Assembly (NCBI GenBank): GCA_013824685.1
Contig: PNOG01000005.1
Coordinates: 62,001-126,000 of the forward strand
Source of the DNA: Coprothermobacter sp.
Lineage (GTDB): Bacteria > Caldisericota > Caldisericia > Cryosericales > Cryosericaceae
Length of the DNA: 64,000 nucleotides
Reading direction: 5' to 3'
Part shown: positions 46,447 to 54,713 of the stretch, in pieces
Layout of the letters: each line of letters begins with the position of its first letter
Position numbering within the stretch: position 1 is the stretch's first letter
Translations under genes and position numbers: made by a program
Notes under the pieces: generated by a model
Seen by the model: the letters and a program-made list of their open reading frames with translations, nothing else
The model's database searches: none
Told to the model about the DNA's origin: nothing

Positions 46447-47709
46447 ATGGATATCCTCATCGTTGGCAGTGGTGGAAGGGAACATGCGCTGGCATGGAAG
46501 ATCCGCCAGAGTCCCCTGGTAGAACGTGTCTGGGTGGCACCCGGCAACGCGGGTATCGCCACATGTGCGACCTGTGTCCCGCTGCATTCGGACGACACGA
46601 CCGGGCTGGCCGAGTTTGCCCTGCAGCACGGGGTCGGCCTGGTGATCGTCGGGCCGGAGGAGCCACTCACGAAGGGCATTGCCGACGTCCTTCGCGCTCG
46701 GGGTCTGCTGGTCGTTGGTCCAGGAGGAGCGGGGGCACGGCTCGAAGGGAGCAAATCCTTCGCCAAGGGATTCTGCGAACGACACGAGATCCCGACCGCT
46801 CGTGGAATCCGTTGCGAAGATGCGGGGGCTGCGCTGGCGCACATGGGTGACCTGGGGTTTCCGGTCGTCGTGAAGGCGGACGGCTTGGCCGCCGGCAAGG
46901 GGGTCATCATCGCGACAACCCAGGGGGAGGCAGTGACGGCCGTCCAGAGTCTGGCTGGCCGAGGTCCGTTGCTGCTCGAGGAGTTTCTCAGGGGTCGCGA
47001 GTGTTCCCTGCTGTTCCTCTGTGATGGGAAGACTGTCGTGCCGTTCGCACCCGCGCGCGACTACAAGCGCGCAGGGGACGGCGACATGGGACTCAACACG
47101 GGTGGCATGGGCAGCTTCTCTTCGGTGCCGGACGTGACGTCTGCGGTCCAGCGTGACGCGTATGAGCATATTGCGCTGGGCGTGCTCGCAGGACTCGCGG
47201 ACGAGCAGATCGACTACCGCGGAGTCCTGTATGTGGGTTGCATGGTGACGCGGGAGGGTCTCAAGGTTCTGGAGTTCAACTGTCGGTTCGGCGACCCGGA
47301 GACCCAGGTCCTCATGCCGAGGATCCAAGGGGACTTGGTGCCGGCGCTGGTGGCGTGCGCTGAGGGACGCCTGGCGGATGCGCGGCTGGAATGGCGGGAC
47401 GAGACAGTTGTCTGCGTCCAGATGGTCTCCCGGGGGTACCCGGCGGCGCCGGTCACGGGCATGACCATACGTGGCCTGGACACAGTTCCGCAGGACGTCC
47501 TGGTGTTTCACGGCGGGACACGGCAGCAGGATGGTCGACTGGTGACAGCGGGAGGCCGGGTGCTGGGGGTCACGGCCATCGGCGCGACCATGGCCGAAGC
47601 GCGCACGCGGGCATATGCGGGCGTCAGCACCATCCACTTTGAGGGCGCGCAGTGGCGCACAGATATCGCGTCCGGAATGGACGCAACAAGGGAAGGTGAG
47701 CAGACATGA
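46447..47709 (+). CDS. purD: Phosphoribosylamine-glycine ligase
   Basis: 420 aa. MDILIVGSGGREHALAWK at the N-terminus and an ATP-grasp fold (VVKADGLAAGKGVIIA; GVLYVGCMVTREGLKVLEFN; RFGDPETQ). It joins glycine to phosphoribosylamine. Begins 10 nt after purH. Confidence 0.96.
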   Translation: MDILIVGSGGREHALAWKIRQSPLVERVWVAPGNAGIATCATCVPLHSDDTTGLAEFALQHGVGLVIVGPEEPLTKGIADVLRARGLLVVGPGGAGARLEGSKSFAKGFCERHEIPTARGIRCEDAGAALAHMGDLGFPVVVKADGLAAGKGVIIATTQGEAVTAVQSLAGRGPLLLEEFLRGRECSLLFLCDGKTVVPFAPARDYKRAGDGDMGLNTGGMGSFSSVPDVTSAVQRDAYEHIALGVLAGLADEQIDYRGVLYVGCMVTREGLKVLEFNCRFGDPETQVLMPRIQGDLVPALVACAEGRLADARLEWRDETVVCVQMVSRGYPAAPVTGMTIRGLDTVPQDVLVFHGGTRQQDGRLVTAGGRVLGVTAIGATMAEARTRAYAGVSTIHFEGAQWRTDIASGMDATREGEQT

Positions 47710-49022
47710 TCGAACGGTATGCACTTCCGCCGGTCCGGGACCTCTGGACCGAGCAGGCGCAATACGAGCGCTGGCTTGAGGTCGAATGCGCGGTCACTGC
47801 AGCGTATGAGGAACTAGGTGTGGCGCCTGCCGGAACAGCAAAGCGCGTCCGGGACGCGGCAGTGCTCGACGTGGAGGACATCCACGCTATCGAGGCGACC
47901 GTCGACCACGACGTCATCGCGTTTATCAAGTCGGCCACCCGTGACATGGGGGACGACGCCCGGTTCTTTCACCTGGGGATGACTTCATCGGACGTCGTGG
48001 ACACGGCGCTGGGCATTGCGCTCAAGCGGTCGGGCCAGCTCGTCCTTGCCCAGCTGGGCGAACTGAGGAGCGTCCTGGCCGGGCAGGCATCGCGCTTCCG
48101 GACGACGGTGACGGTTGGCCGTACGCACGGCGTCCACGCCGAACCGACTTCCTTCGGACTCAAGTTCCTGTCCTGGCTCGCCGAGACGGAACGCAACGAG
48201 GAGCGGCTGGCGGCGGCTGCAGATGGAGTGGCCTGTGGCAAGATTTCGGGCGCAGTCGGCAACTATGCCAACATTGACCCGCGTGTTGAGGACATTGCTC
48301 TCAAGAGCCTGGGGCTGCGGCGGGCGAAATGCTCTACCCAGATTGTCCCGCGCGACCAGCACGCGGCATTTATGGCTGCTCTCGCCCTGGTGGGCGCCCA
48401 GGTCGAGCGCATGGCGACTGAGGTCCGGCTTCTGCAGCGCACCGAAGTGCGCGAGGCGCAGGAACCGTTTAAGGTCGGCCAACGGGGTTCGTCCGCCATG
48501 CCCCACAAGAAGAACCCCATCGTCTGTGAGCGCCTCTGTGGCATGGCGCGTCTGCTGAGGGGCTACATGACGGCGGCCTTTGAGGACGTGGCACTCTGGC
48601 AGGAGCGTGACATCTCACACTCGTCGGTGGAGCGGGTCATCCTGCCCGACGGAGTCATGACCGCCTACTACATGCTCGATCGCGTCATCTGGCTGATGCG
48701 TGGGCTCGTCGTGGATGCTGAGGCGATGCAGGCGACGTTTGCTGCGTCGCATGGTCTCGTCTATTCGCAGCGTGTCATGCTGGCGCTGGTGCGTGGCGGG
48801 ATGAGTCGCGAGGACGCATACGCGCTCGTACAGCGTCTGGCGCTGACGGCATGGAACGGCGGCGCGGACTTTCACGAGCTCTGCCTGGCGGAACCACGCA
48901 TCACCACGCTGATGACACCGGCAGAACTGGATGCGCTCTTTGACCCGCAGTACTACCTGAGGAACATCGGCCCCGTCTATGCGCGGTTCGGCTTGGACAA
49001 TGCAAAGGAGGAACAATCATGA
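47706..49022 (+). CDS. purB: Adenylosuccinate lyase
   Basis: 438 aa. Signature GSSAMPHKKNP near residue 263, HLGMTSSDVVDTA and GRTHGVHAEPTSFGLK. It cleaves SAICAR to AICAR and adenylosuccinate to AMP. Stop overlaps purA. Confidence 0.96.
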   Translation: MIERYALPPVRDLWTEQAQYERWLEVECAVTAAYEELGVAPAGTAKRVRDAAVLDVEDIHAIEATVDHDVIAFIKSATRDMGDDARFFHLGMTSSDVVDTALGIALKRSGQLVLAQLGELRSVLAGQASRFRTTVTVGRTHGVHAEPTSFGLKFLSWLAETERNEERLAAAADGVACGKISGAVGNYANIDPRVEDIALKSLGLRRAKCSTQIVPRDQHAAFMAALALVGAQVERMATEVRLLQRTEVREAQEPFKVGQRGSSAMPHKKNPIVCERLCGMARLLRGYMTAAFEDVALWQERDISHSSVERVILPDGVMTAYYMLDRVIWLMRGLVVDAEAMQATFAASHGLVYSQRVMLALVRGGMSREDAYALVQRLALTAWNGGADFHELCLAEPRITTLMTPAELDALFDPQYYLRNIGPVYARFGLDNAKEEQS

Positions 49023-50272
49023 AACGTGTCGCAGTGGTCGGCGCCCAGTGGGGTGACGAAGGCAAGGGCAAGGTCGTCAACTATTTCGCCAAGGACTTCG
49101 ATTGGATTGTCCGCTTCGCAGGAGGCGCCAACGCAGGCCATACTATCTATGTCAAGGACAAGAAGTACATCAATCACCTGTTGCCATGCATCCTGCCCGA
49201 CGGAGCAGGCCGCGGTTTTCTTGGGGCCGGCATGGTCGTCGATCTGGAGCAACTTGTGGCGGAGCTTGAGGTGCTGGCAAAGGATTTCCCTGGCGTAGGC
49301 GCCCGGTTCGCCGTCGACCCCGAAGTCTTCCTAGTCCTGCCCTGGCACAAGCAGCAGGACCAGCTGCTGGAAGCGATGCGCGCTGAGCCCATCGGCACGA
49401 CGGGCCGCGGCATCGGACCAGCCTACACCGACAAGGCGTCGCGCGAAGGCATCAAGCTGTGTCATCTGTTTGATGAGAAGATGCTGATGGAACGTCTGGA
49501 GAACTCCTGGACGATCAAGCAGAACCTGTACCGGGGCCAGCTTTCCATGCCACCCGCAGAGCTTTCCGGCCTCCTCATGCGTCAACGGGACCGGTTGCTG
49601 GAGCTGGGAGTTCAGGTTACCGGGGCGGTCGACATGGCGCACATCTTCCGCAGTACGTCGGTATTGTTCGAAGGAGCGCAGGGGGTCCTGCTCGACTTGG
49701 ACTTCGGGACGTATCCGTTTGTCACCTCGGGGTCCTGCATGGCCCACGGTGTCTCGTCGGTCGGGTTCTCCACCTTCGAGCTGGACGACGTGGCCGGCGT
49801 CCTCAAGGCATACACGACCCGTGTGGGAGAGGGGCCGTTTCCCAGTGAGGACAATACGGACGTGGCACAGGGCATTCGCGAGCGGGGAAAGGAATACGGC
49901 GCCACGACCGGCCGCCCACGCCGTGTTGGGTGGCTGGATCTGCCGGCGTTGCGGTATGCCGCCATCCGGTCGGGACTCACCAGTTTTGTCATCACCAAGG
50001 CCGACGTGCTCAATGGGCTGAAGACCGTCCGGGTGTGCACCGGCTACCGTATCGGCGGGGTCGTGCGCGACGTCCCATCGACCTCACATGACTTCTTCGT
50101 CGCCGAACCCGCCTATCAGGAGTTGCCTGGCTGGCGCACGACGGATGACGTCAACTTCCTCAAGTACATGACCTTCATCGAAGAACAGGTCGGCGTGCCC
50201 ATCACGTACATCTCCTACGGCCCCCACACGGAGGAGATGGAGACCAAGAGTCGGCTCATCATGAACATCTGA
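49019..50272 (+). CDS. purA: Adenylosuccinate synthetase
   Basis: 417 aa. GTP loop AQWGDEGKGK at 9-18, AGGANAGHTIYV, and GTTGRGIGPAYTDKA. It converts IMP and aspartate to adenylosuccinate, so the operon reaches AMP together with purB. Its presence with purE-D is unusual but not unique. Confidence 0.95.
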   Translation: MKRVAVVGAQWGDEGKGKVVNYFAKDFDWIVRFAGGANAGHTIYVKDKKYINHLLPCILPDGAGRGFLGAGMVVDLEQLVAELEVLAKDFPGVGARFAVDPEVFLVLPWHKQQDQLLEAMRAEPIGTTGRGIGPAYTDKASREGIKLCHLFDEKMLMERLENSWTIKQNLYRGQLSMPPAELSGLLMRQRDRLLELGVQVTGAVDMAHIFRSTSVLFEGAQGVLLDLDFGTYPFVTSGSCMAHGVSSVGFSTFELDDVAGVLKAYTTRVGEGPFPSEDNTDVAQGIRERGKEYGATTGRPRRVGWLDLPALRYAAIRSGLTSFVITKADVLNGLKTVRVCTGYRIGGVVRDVPSTSHDFFVAEPAYQELPGWRTTDDVNFLKYMTFIEEQVGVPITYISYGPHTEEMETKSRLIMNI

Positions 50273-50279
50273 GGATCGC

Positions 50280-50987
50280 GTGACAGACGTTATTGTCCGG
50301 CGGATGTCGTTTTCCGCTGACCGTTCTCTGCTGCTGATTGCAGTGGACTGGCGCGTGGGCGCGCGTCCCGGCCAGTTTGTGATGCTCAAGGTGGGGGACT
50401 GGCCTGTCGTCCCCCGTCCATTCTCGATCTGCGCGCAGGACCGCGAGGCCGGCACGACGAGCTTCCTCATCCGGCGCAAAGGACTGCTGTGGGATCAGCT
50501 CCTGCGGCTTCAGCCGGGCGCGACGGTTCAGATCAAGGGGCCGCTGGGCAACGGGTTTCCTGACTTATCCGCGCCGCTCCTTGTCGGGGGAGGGTGTGGT
50601 GTGGCACCGCTGTTGTTCGTGGCGGCGACACGCCCGGTGGCCGGGTTCTACGCCGGGGTCGCGAGTGCTGCAGAACAGGCCTTCCTGGCCCCCCTCCTCC
50701 CGGCCGGGACGGTGGTCACGGTGAACCCGCAGTTCGTGACCGATGCATTTCTGGCAGACCGCTGTGCAGGTCCGGTGTTCGCCTGCGGTCCATCACCCAT
50801 GCTGCGCGTGCTTGCAGACGGCTACCAAGACGGTCCCATCTGGGTCTCCCTGGAGGAGCGCATGGCATGTGGCGAGGGGTTGTGCAAGGGCTGCCCTGTC
50901 CGCAGGCGAGACGGCAGTGTGGCACTGGTCTGCTCCGACGGGCCGGTGTTCCCCGAGGGGGAGGTGTCGTGGACATGGCAGGACTGA
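50280..50987 (+). CDS. pyrK: Dihydroorotate dehydrogenase electron-transfer subunit
   Basis: 235 aa from GTG 50280. FAD-binding RPFSIC near the middle, NAD region LVGGGCGVAPL, and a C-terminal 2Fe-2S site with four cysteines in CGEGLCKGC and VCSDGP. PyrK passes electrons from dihydroorotate to NAD+. It overlaps the pyrD start. Confidence 0.92.
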   Translation: MTDVIVRRMSFSADRSLLLIAVDWRVGARPGQFVMLKVGDWPVVPRPFSICAQDREAGTTSFLIRRKGLLWDQLLRLQPGATVQIKGPLGNGFPDLSAPLLVGGGCGVAPLLFVAATRPVAGFYAGVASAAEQAFLAPLLPAGTVVTVNPQFVTDAFLADRCAGPVFACGPSPMLRVLADGYQDGPIWVSLEERMACGEGLCKGCPVRRRDGSVALVCSDGPVFPEGEVSWTWQD

Positions 50988-51832
50988 CAGTTTCTGTTGC
51001 CGGTCTCGATTTCGTGAGTCCGGTCATCATCCCTGCAGGTCCCGGTGGTTTCGGGACCGAGCTGCGCGAACACTACGACCTTACGGCCCTGGGCGCGTTC
51101 ACGCCCAAGACAGTCACGCCCCTTGCCCGCATCGGCAATCCGCCGCCACGTCTGGTGGACACCGGGTTCGGTCTCATCAACTCCATCGGGTTGCAGAACC
51201 CTGGGATCGCGGCGTTCCTGGACACGGTGTACCCGACGCTGATGCCGTTTCCGACACATCTGTTTCTCTCGATCGCGGGCGAGACCGTAAACGAGTTTGA
51301 GGACATGGCGCGGACGCTTGCCGGCGTCGAGGGGTTCGACCTTCTCGAGCTCAATCTCTCCTGTCCCAACGTGGAAGCGTCGTGTGGTGTCATCGGGACC
51401 AATCCACAAGCCATCCGTGATGTGGTGATGGCGGTGCGCCACGCCTTCCCGGACAGGCCTATCGCCGCCAAGCTGCCCTTCGAGGTCCCCGATGTGCTGG
51501 GGATCGTGCACGCATGCGAGCAGGCAGGCGTCGACGTTCTCACACTGTTCAACTGTCCCCAGGCCGCGCGCTTCGATGTGGCGACAGGGAAGCCGTTCCT
51601 TGCCCGGGTCACCGGAGGGTTCTCGGGCCCTGCGCTCAAGCCTCTGACCCTCGCCAAGCTCCTGGTTGTCCGTTCCCTGACACACCTCCCCATCATCGGG
51701 ATGGGCGGAGCGTGGACTGCCGATGATGTGTTGGAGTTCCGGTGCGCCGGGGCCGATCTGGTGGGCATGGGACTGCATACCCTGCAGGACCCGGCGGAGG
51801 TCTGCGCCATCGCAAGGAACCTCAGGCCATAG
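50975..51832 (+). CDS. pyrD: Dihydroorotate dehydrogenase, class 1B catalytic subunit
   Basis: 285 aa from ATG 50975; GTG 50969 is an alternative (GGGGGAGG upstream). FMN TIM barrel: TPKTVTPLARIGNPPPRL, NSIGLQNPG, LNLSCPNV and IIGMGGAWTADDVLEF. It oxidises dihydroorotate to orotate with PyrK. The pairing confirms the NAD-dependent class 1B. Last gene of the purine operon. Confidence 0.93.
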   Translation: MAGLTVSVAGLDFVSPVIIPAGPGGFGTELREHYDLTALGAFTPKTVTPLARIGNPPPRLVDTGFGLINSIGLQNPGIAAFLDTVYPTLMPFPTHLFLSIAGETVNEFEDMARTLAGVEGFDLLELNLSCPNVEASCGVIGTNPQAIRDVVMAVRHAFPDRPIAAKLPFEVPDVLGIVHACEQAGVDVLTLFNCPQAARFDVATGKPFLARVTGGFSGPALKPLTLAKLLVVRSLTHLPIIGMGGAWTADDVLEFRCAGADLVGMGLHTLQDPAEVCAIARNLRP

Positions 51833-51845
51833 CCTTGCCTCCGCC

Positions 51846-51865
51846 GTCCCCGCGAAGGCGGGGAC
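51846..51865. repeat. Small palindrome after pyrD (REP-like)
   Basis: GTCCCCGC-GAAG-GCGGGGAC, a perfect 8-bp inverted repeat without a T-run. A CCCCGCGAAGGCG core recurs at about 60013-60026. Confidence 0.45.
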
Positions 51866-51900
51866 CTAGGCCCTGCGGCAGAATGGTGGAGAAAACGCGA

Positions 51901-51906
51901 TATACT
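51901..51906 (+). promoter_or_regulatory. -10 box of the diguanylate cyclase gene
   Basis: TATACT whose +1 falls on the ATG at 51913, implying a leaderless transcript. No clear -35. Confidence 0.4.
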
Positions 51907-51912
51907 GTGGCG

Positions 51913-54123
51913 ATGAAAACGGATGCGGGTGAGTACGTGGAATGTGACGGAAGCAGTCTCGGGGACTCTCTGCAGGAAGGACTGCAGGGGCTGTATGACA
52001 AGGCCTTTGCATTGTCTGACAGGGATGCCCACGCCGCGAAAGTCATGGCAGACGAGATCTACGCGAAAGCCGGAGATGCGAAGAGTCCATATTGGCAGGG
52101 CTTGTCCCGGTACCTTGCGGGCTTCTGTTTCTACAACCTCAGCGAGTATGACAGCGCCATGGAAGAATTCGAGCATGGAGACCAGATTGCCCAGGAGCAC
52201 AATCTCCCGAACCTTGCAATCAAGTTCCGCAATGGATATGGGGCGATCTTCTCGCGACTCGGACGGTACCACGATGCCATCGAGCAGTTCGCTGAGGGCC
52301 TGAAGAAGGCCAGGGAAATGGGTCTAAAGAGCGATATTGGCCGTTTCCTCGTCAACCTCGGGGAGGTCTCTCTTCTGATGGGGGATACCGCCCAGGCACT
52401 GTCCTTTGAGTCGGAGGCCGAGGGGCTCATTCAGAATGACATGGCCGGCGACAGCAGATATGCCATCGACACCTACTACAACCTCGCAGAAGCGCAATCG
52501 AAGAGCGGTCTGATGGAGGACGCAGAACGGTCCTACCGCCGAAGTCTCGAGACTGCTACGAGGGTTGGCAATACGGTCTCCGAGGTGGAGGCGCGCGTTC
52601 GTCTCAGCTCCATTCTGGCGGGTCGTGGTCACGAAGCCGAAGCTCTCGCTGTCATTGAAGAAGCTCTCCGGCTGAGCAGGGGTTGCGGTTTCGCCCTGCA
52701 GGAGGTTGGCTCACTGCTTGCCTGCGGACGCATCGAACTGAGTCTCGGACGTCTGGAAGAGGCAACCCGTCACTTTGAACTGGCGGTCGAGGTAGCCGAC
52801 AGCCACAAGATGGGAGACCTGCTTCCTCCTGCTCTCGAGTCGCTCTCCACGGCCAAAGCCGCCATGAATCGCTTCGACGAGGCCTATCGCGACCTCCAGA
52901 AATCGGTCGAAGCGGCACATGCATGGTCGAGTTCGGAAGCGGCCAGGATGCTGGCCGAGCTGGCTGCAGGATATCGGCTTGAGAAAGTGAAGCGCGAAGC
53001 TGAAGTTGAGAAGGTCCGGCGCGAAGGGCTCGAATCCGCAAACGAGCGTCTCCGGATCGTGACGCGTATCGGGCGGAGTCTCACGCAGAGCCTCGAACCC
53101 AGAGACATCCTCATGCGGATGTGGAGTGAACTCTCAGCGTCTATCGACCTCAAGTCGCTGGGATTTGGCATCTACAGCCCCGATTCGGGGGAGATCGAGT
53201 TTCCTGGATTGATCGAGTCTGGTGTCCTGCAGAAGGCATCGTCGGTCTTTCTGAGCGACGAGTCCAGTCTCGCTGCGCTCTGCGTGCGGGAGAAGCGTAT
53301 CCTCTACTATGCAACGTCAGATGAGGCGCGGTCAGCGCTCGGCGACAAGCCAACCATTACGTTTGGGTCGGTGCCGGTCAGGTCGGAGACAATCCTGTAT
53401 CTTCCATTGTTCAGGGAGAATGACATTGTTGGCGTGATGACGGTGCAGAGCGCTAGAGACCACGCATATTCGGACGATACCATCGAGATGCTCGAGGCTA
53501 TCGCCTCATTTACGGCGATTGCTGTCGAGAACGCACGCATCATGATCCGGTTGAATGAGATGAATCAAACCATATGTGGAGAAAAAGAGCAGGTCGAGAA
53601 GGCCGCTCTCGCATCTTCCTGGCTGGCCGAGCACGACAGTCTGACAGGACTTTCCAACAGGCGCTTTCTCGAGAGAATCCTCGACGAGAACATTCGGTTG
53701 GCGACACTTGAAGACAACAGCATCGCTGTGTTCTTCGTCGACCTCGACGATTTCAAGAGGGTGAACGACGCGTACGGGCATGATGCCGGCGACCGAGTTC
53801 TTGTGGCTGTTGCGGAGCGTCTGCTCTCTGTCTTTCGAGACGGGGACTACGTCGCACGCGTCGGGGGAGACGAGTTCGTCGTCGCTGCGCCCGGCGTGAA
53901 GGATATGGCAAGCATTGCGTCGATGGCGGACAAGGTCGTCTCATCGTTCGATGAACCGTTCACGATCACAGAAGGCACGATTTTAGTCAGCGTGTCGGTC
54001 GGTGTCGCTCTGTTCCCGGAGCACGGGCACAGCAGCCAGGAGTTGATCAGCCGCGCCGACGAAGCGATGTACTTGATCAAGCGGACAGGAAAAGGAGCGT
54101 GGCGCCTGTCGTCGGCTTTCTAG
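51913..54123 (+). CDS. Diguanylate cyclase with TPR and GAF domains
   Basis: 736 aa from ATG 51913. Six or so TPR repeats span about 20-380, then a short coiled coil (EKVKREAEVEKVRREGLESA) and a GAF domain at about 400-550. The C-terminal GGDEF domain has the active-site motif at 651-655 and an inhibitory RxxD site (RDGD, 642-645) five residues before it. It makes c-di-GMP with product inhibition. TPRs suggest a protein partner, as in bacterial-activator-domain proteins. A leaderless start is predicted. Confidence 0.9.
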   Translation: MKTDAGEYVECDGSSLGDSLQEGLQGLYDKAFALSDRDAHAAKVMADEIYAKAGDAKSPYWQGLSRYLAGFCFYNLSEYDSAMEEFEHGDQIAQEHNLPNLAIKFRNGYGAIFSRLGRYHDAIEQFAEGLKKAREMGLKSDIGRFLVNLGEVSLLMGDTAQALSFESEAEGLIQNDMAGDSRYAIDTYYNLAEAQSKSGLMEDAERSYRRSLETATRVGNTVSEVEARVRLSSILAGRGHEAEALAVIEEALRLSRGCGFALQEVGSLLACGRIELSLGRLEEATRHFELAVEVADSHKMGDLLPPALESLSTAKAAMNRFDEAYRDLQKSVEAAHAWSSSEAARMLAELAAGYRLEKVKREAEVEKVRREGLESANERLRIVTRIGRSLTQSLEPRDILMRMWSELSASIDLKSLGFGIYSPDSGEIEFPGLIESGVLQKASSVFLSDESSLAALCVREKRILYYATSDEARSALGDKPTITFGSVPVRSETILYLPLFRENDIVGVMTVQSARDHAYSDDTIEMLEAIASFTAIAVENARIMIRLNEMNQTICGEKEQVEKAALASSWLAEHDSLTGLSNRRFLERILDENIRLATLEDNSIAVFFVDLDDFKRVNDAYGHDAGDRVLVAVAERLLSVFRDGDYVARVGGDEFVVAAPGVKDMASIASMADKVVSSFDEPFTITEGTILVSVSVGVALFPEHGHSSQELISRADEAMYLIKRTGKGAWRLSSAF

Positions 54124-54170
54124 CCTGCCGAATGAGCGACTGTGATCTTCGAGAACGCGTGGGCAATCTG

Positions 54171-54179
54171 TGGTATAAT
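54171..54179 (+). promoter_or_regulatory. Promoter of ssrA
   Basis: Extended -10: TGG-TATAAT (54171-54179). No good -35. Confidence 0.6.
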
Positions 54180-54203
54180 TAATTTGTGACATCTCCTACA
54201 CGT

Positions 54204-54558
54204 GGGGGTGCTGGGGTTCGACAGATACGTGAGGTGCAGGGTTGCAGGTAGAGGACGACAGTTGGCCTCTTTAAACATCTGTCACAAAAAAACAAGCCAA
54301 TAACAATTACGCTCTAGCTGCCTAAGCGCGGCTAGCGTTCCTCCGGGCCGTCCATCCCTGGGTCCGTCAGGGGCGCGTCTATAGGGGTCTCGAAGGCGAG
54401 GGCCGTTCCCGTTCCTTGCCAGAGAGTACCAAACGGGAAATCGTGCAGAGCGGGGCGTCGACTCCCGGCCGAGCGCAAGGTACAACAGTCGACTAAACCT
54501 GTAGTAACGCTGTGTTTAACGTATTTGGACGCGAGTTCAACTCTCGCCACCTCCACCA
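54204..54558 (+). ncRNA. ssrA: Transfer-messenger RNA (tmRNA)
   Basis: Starts GGGGGTG (54204-54210), which pairs with CACCTCC (54548-54554), then A and an encoded CCA (54556-54558). The 5' GCTGGGGTTCGACAG and the 3' T-arm GGACGCGAGTTCAACTC are characteristic. The tag frame ends NNNYALAA, stop TAA at about 54333. It rescues stalled ribosomes and marks the product for degradation. The 3' end is a classic integration target and is duplicated at 56669-56816. Confidence 0.95.
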
Positions 54559-54559
54559 C

Positions 54560-54600
54560 GAACAGAACAACCCGCCCGCCGGCACCCCAGCCGGTGGGCT
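54560..54600. repeat. Direct repeat copy 1, contains the ssrA terminator
   Basis: 41 nt starting GAACAGAACAA just after the CCA of ssrA. Copy 2 at 58842-58882 matches 39 of 41 positions in the same orientation, 4.28 kb apart. Confidence 0.8.
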
Positions 54601-54606
54601 TTCCGT
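54574..54606 (+). terminator. Terminator of ssrA
   Basis: GCCCGCCGGC (54574-54583) pairs with GCCGGTGGGC (54590-54599, one wobble), loop ACCCCA; TTTCCGTTTT follows. Confidence 0.75.
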
Positions 54607-54713
54607 TTTCTGCAGTTCTTCAAGCCACGCGACAGCGCCACGAATCTGCGAGTCGATTGACGGCATACACAGAGCGGCATATGCTAGGTAATCCATTAAC
54701 TGGAGGGCGAGAC

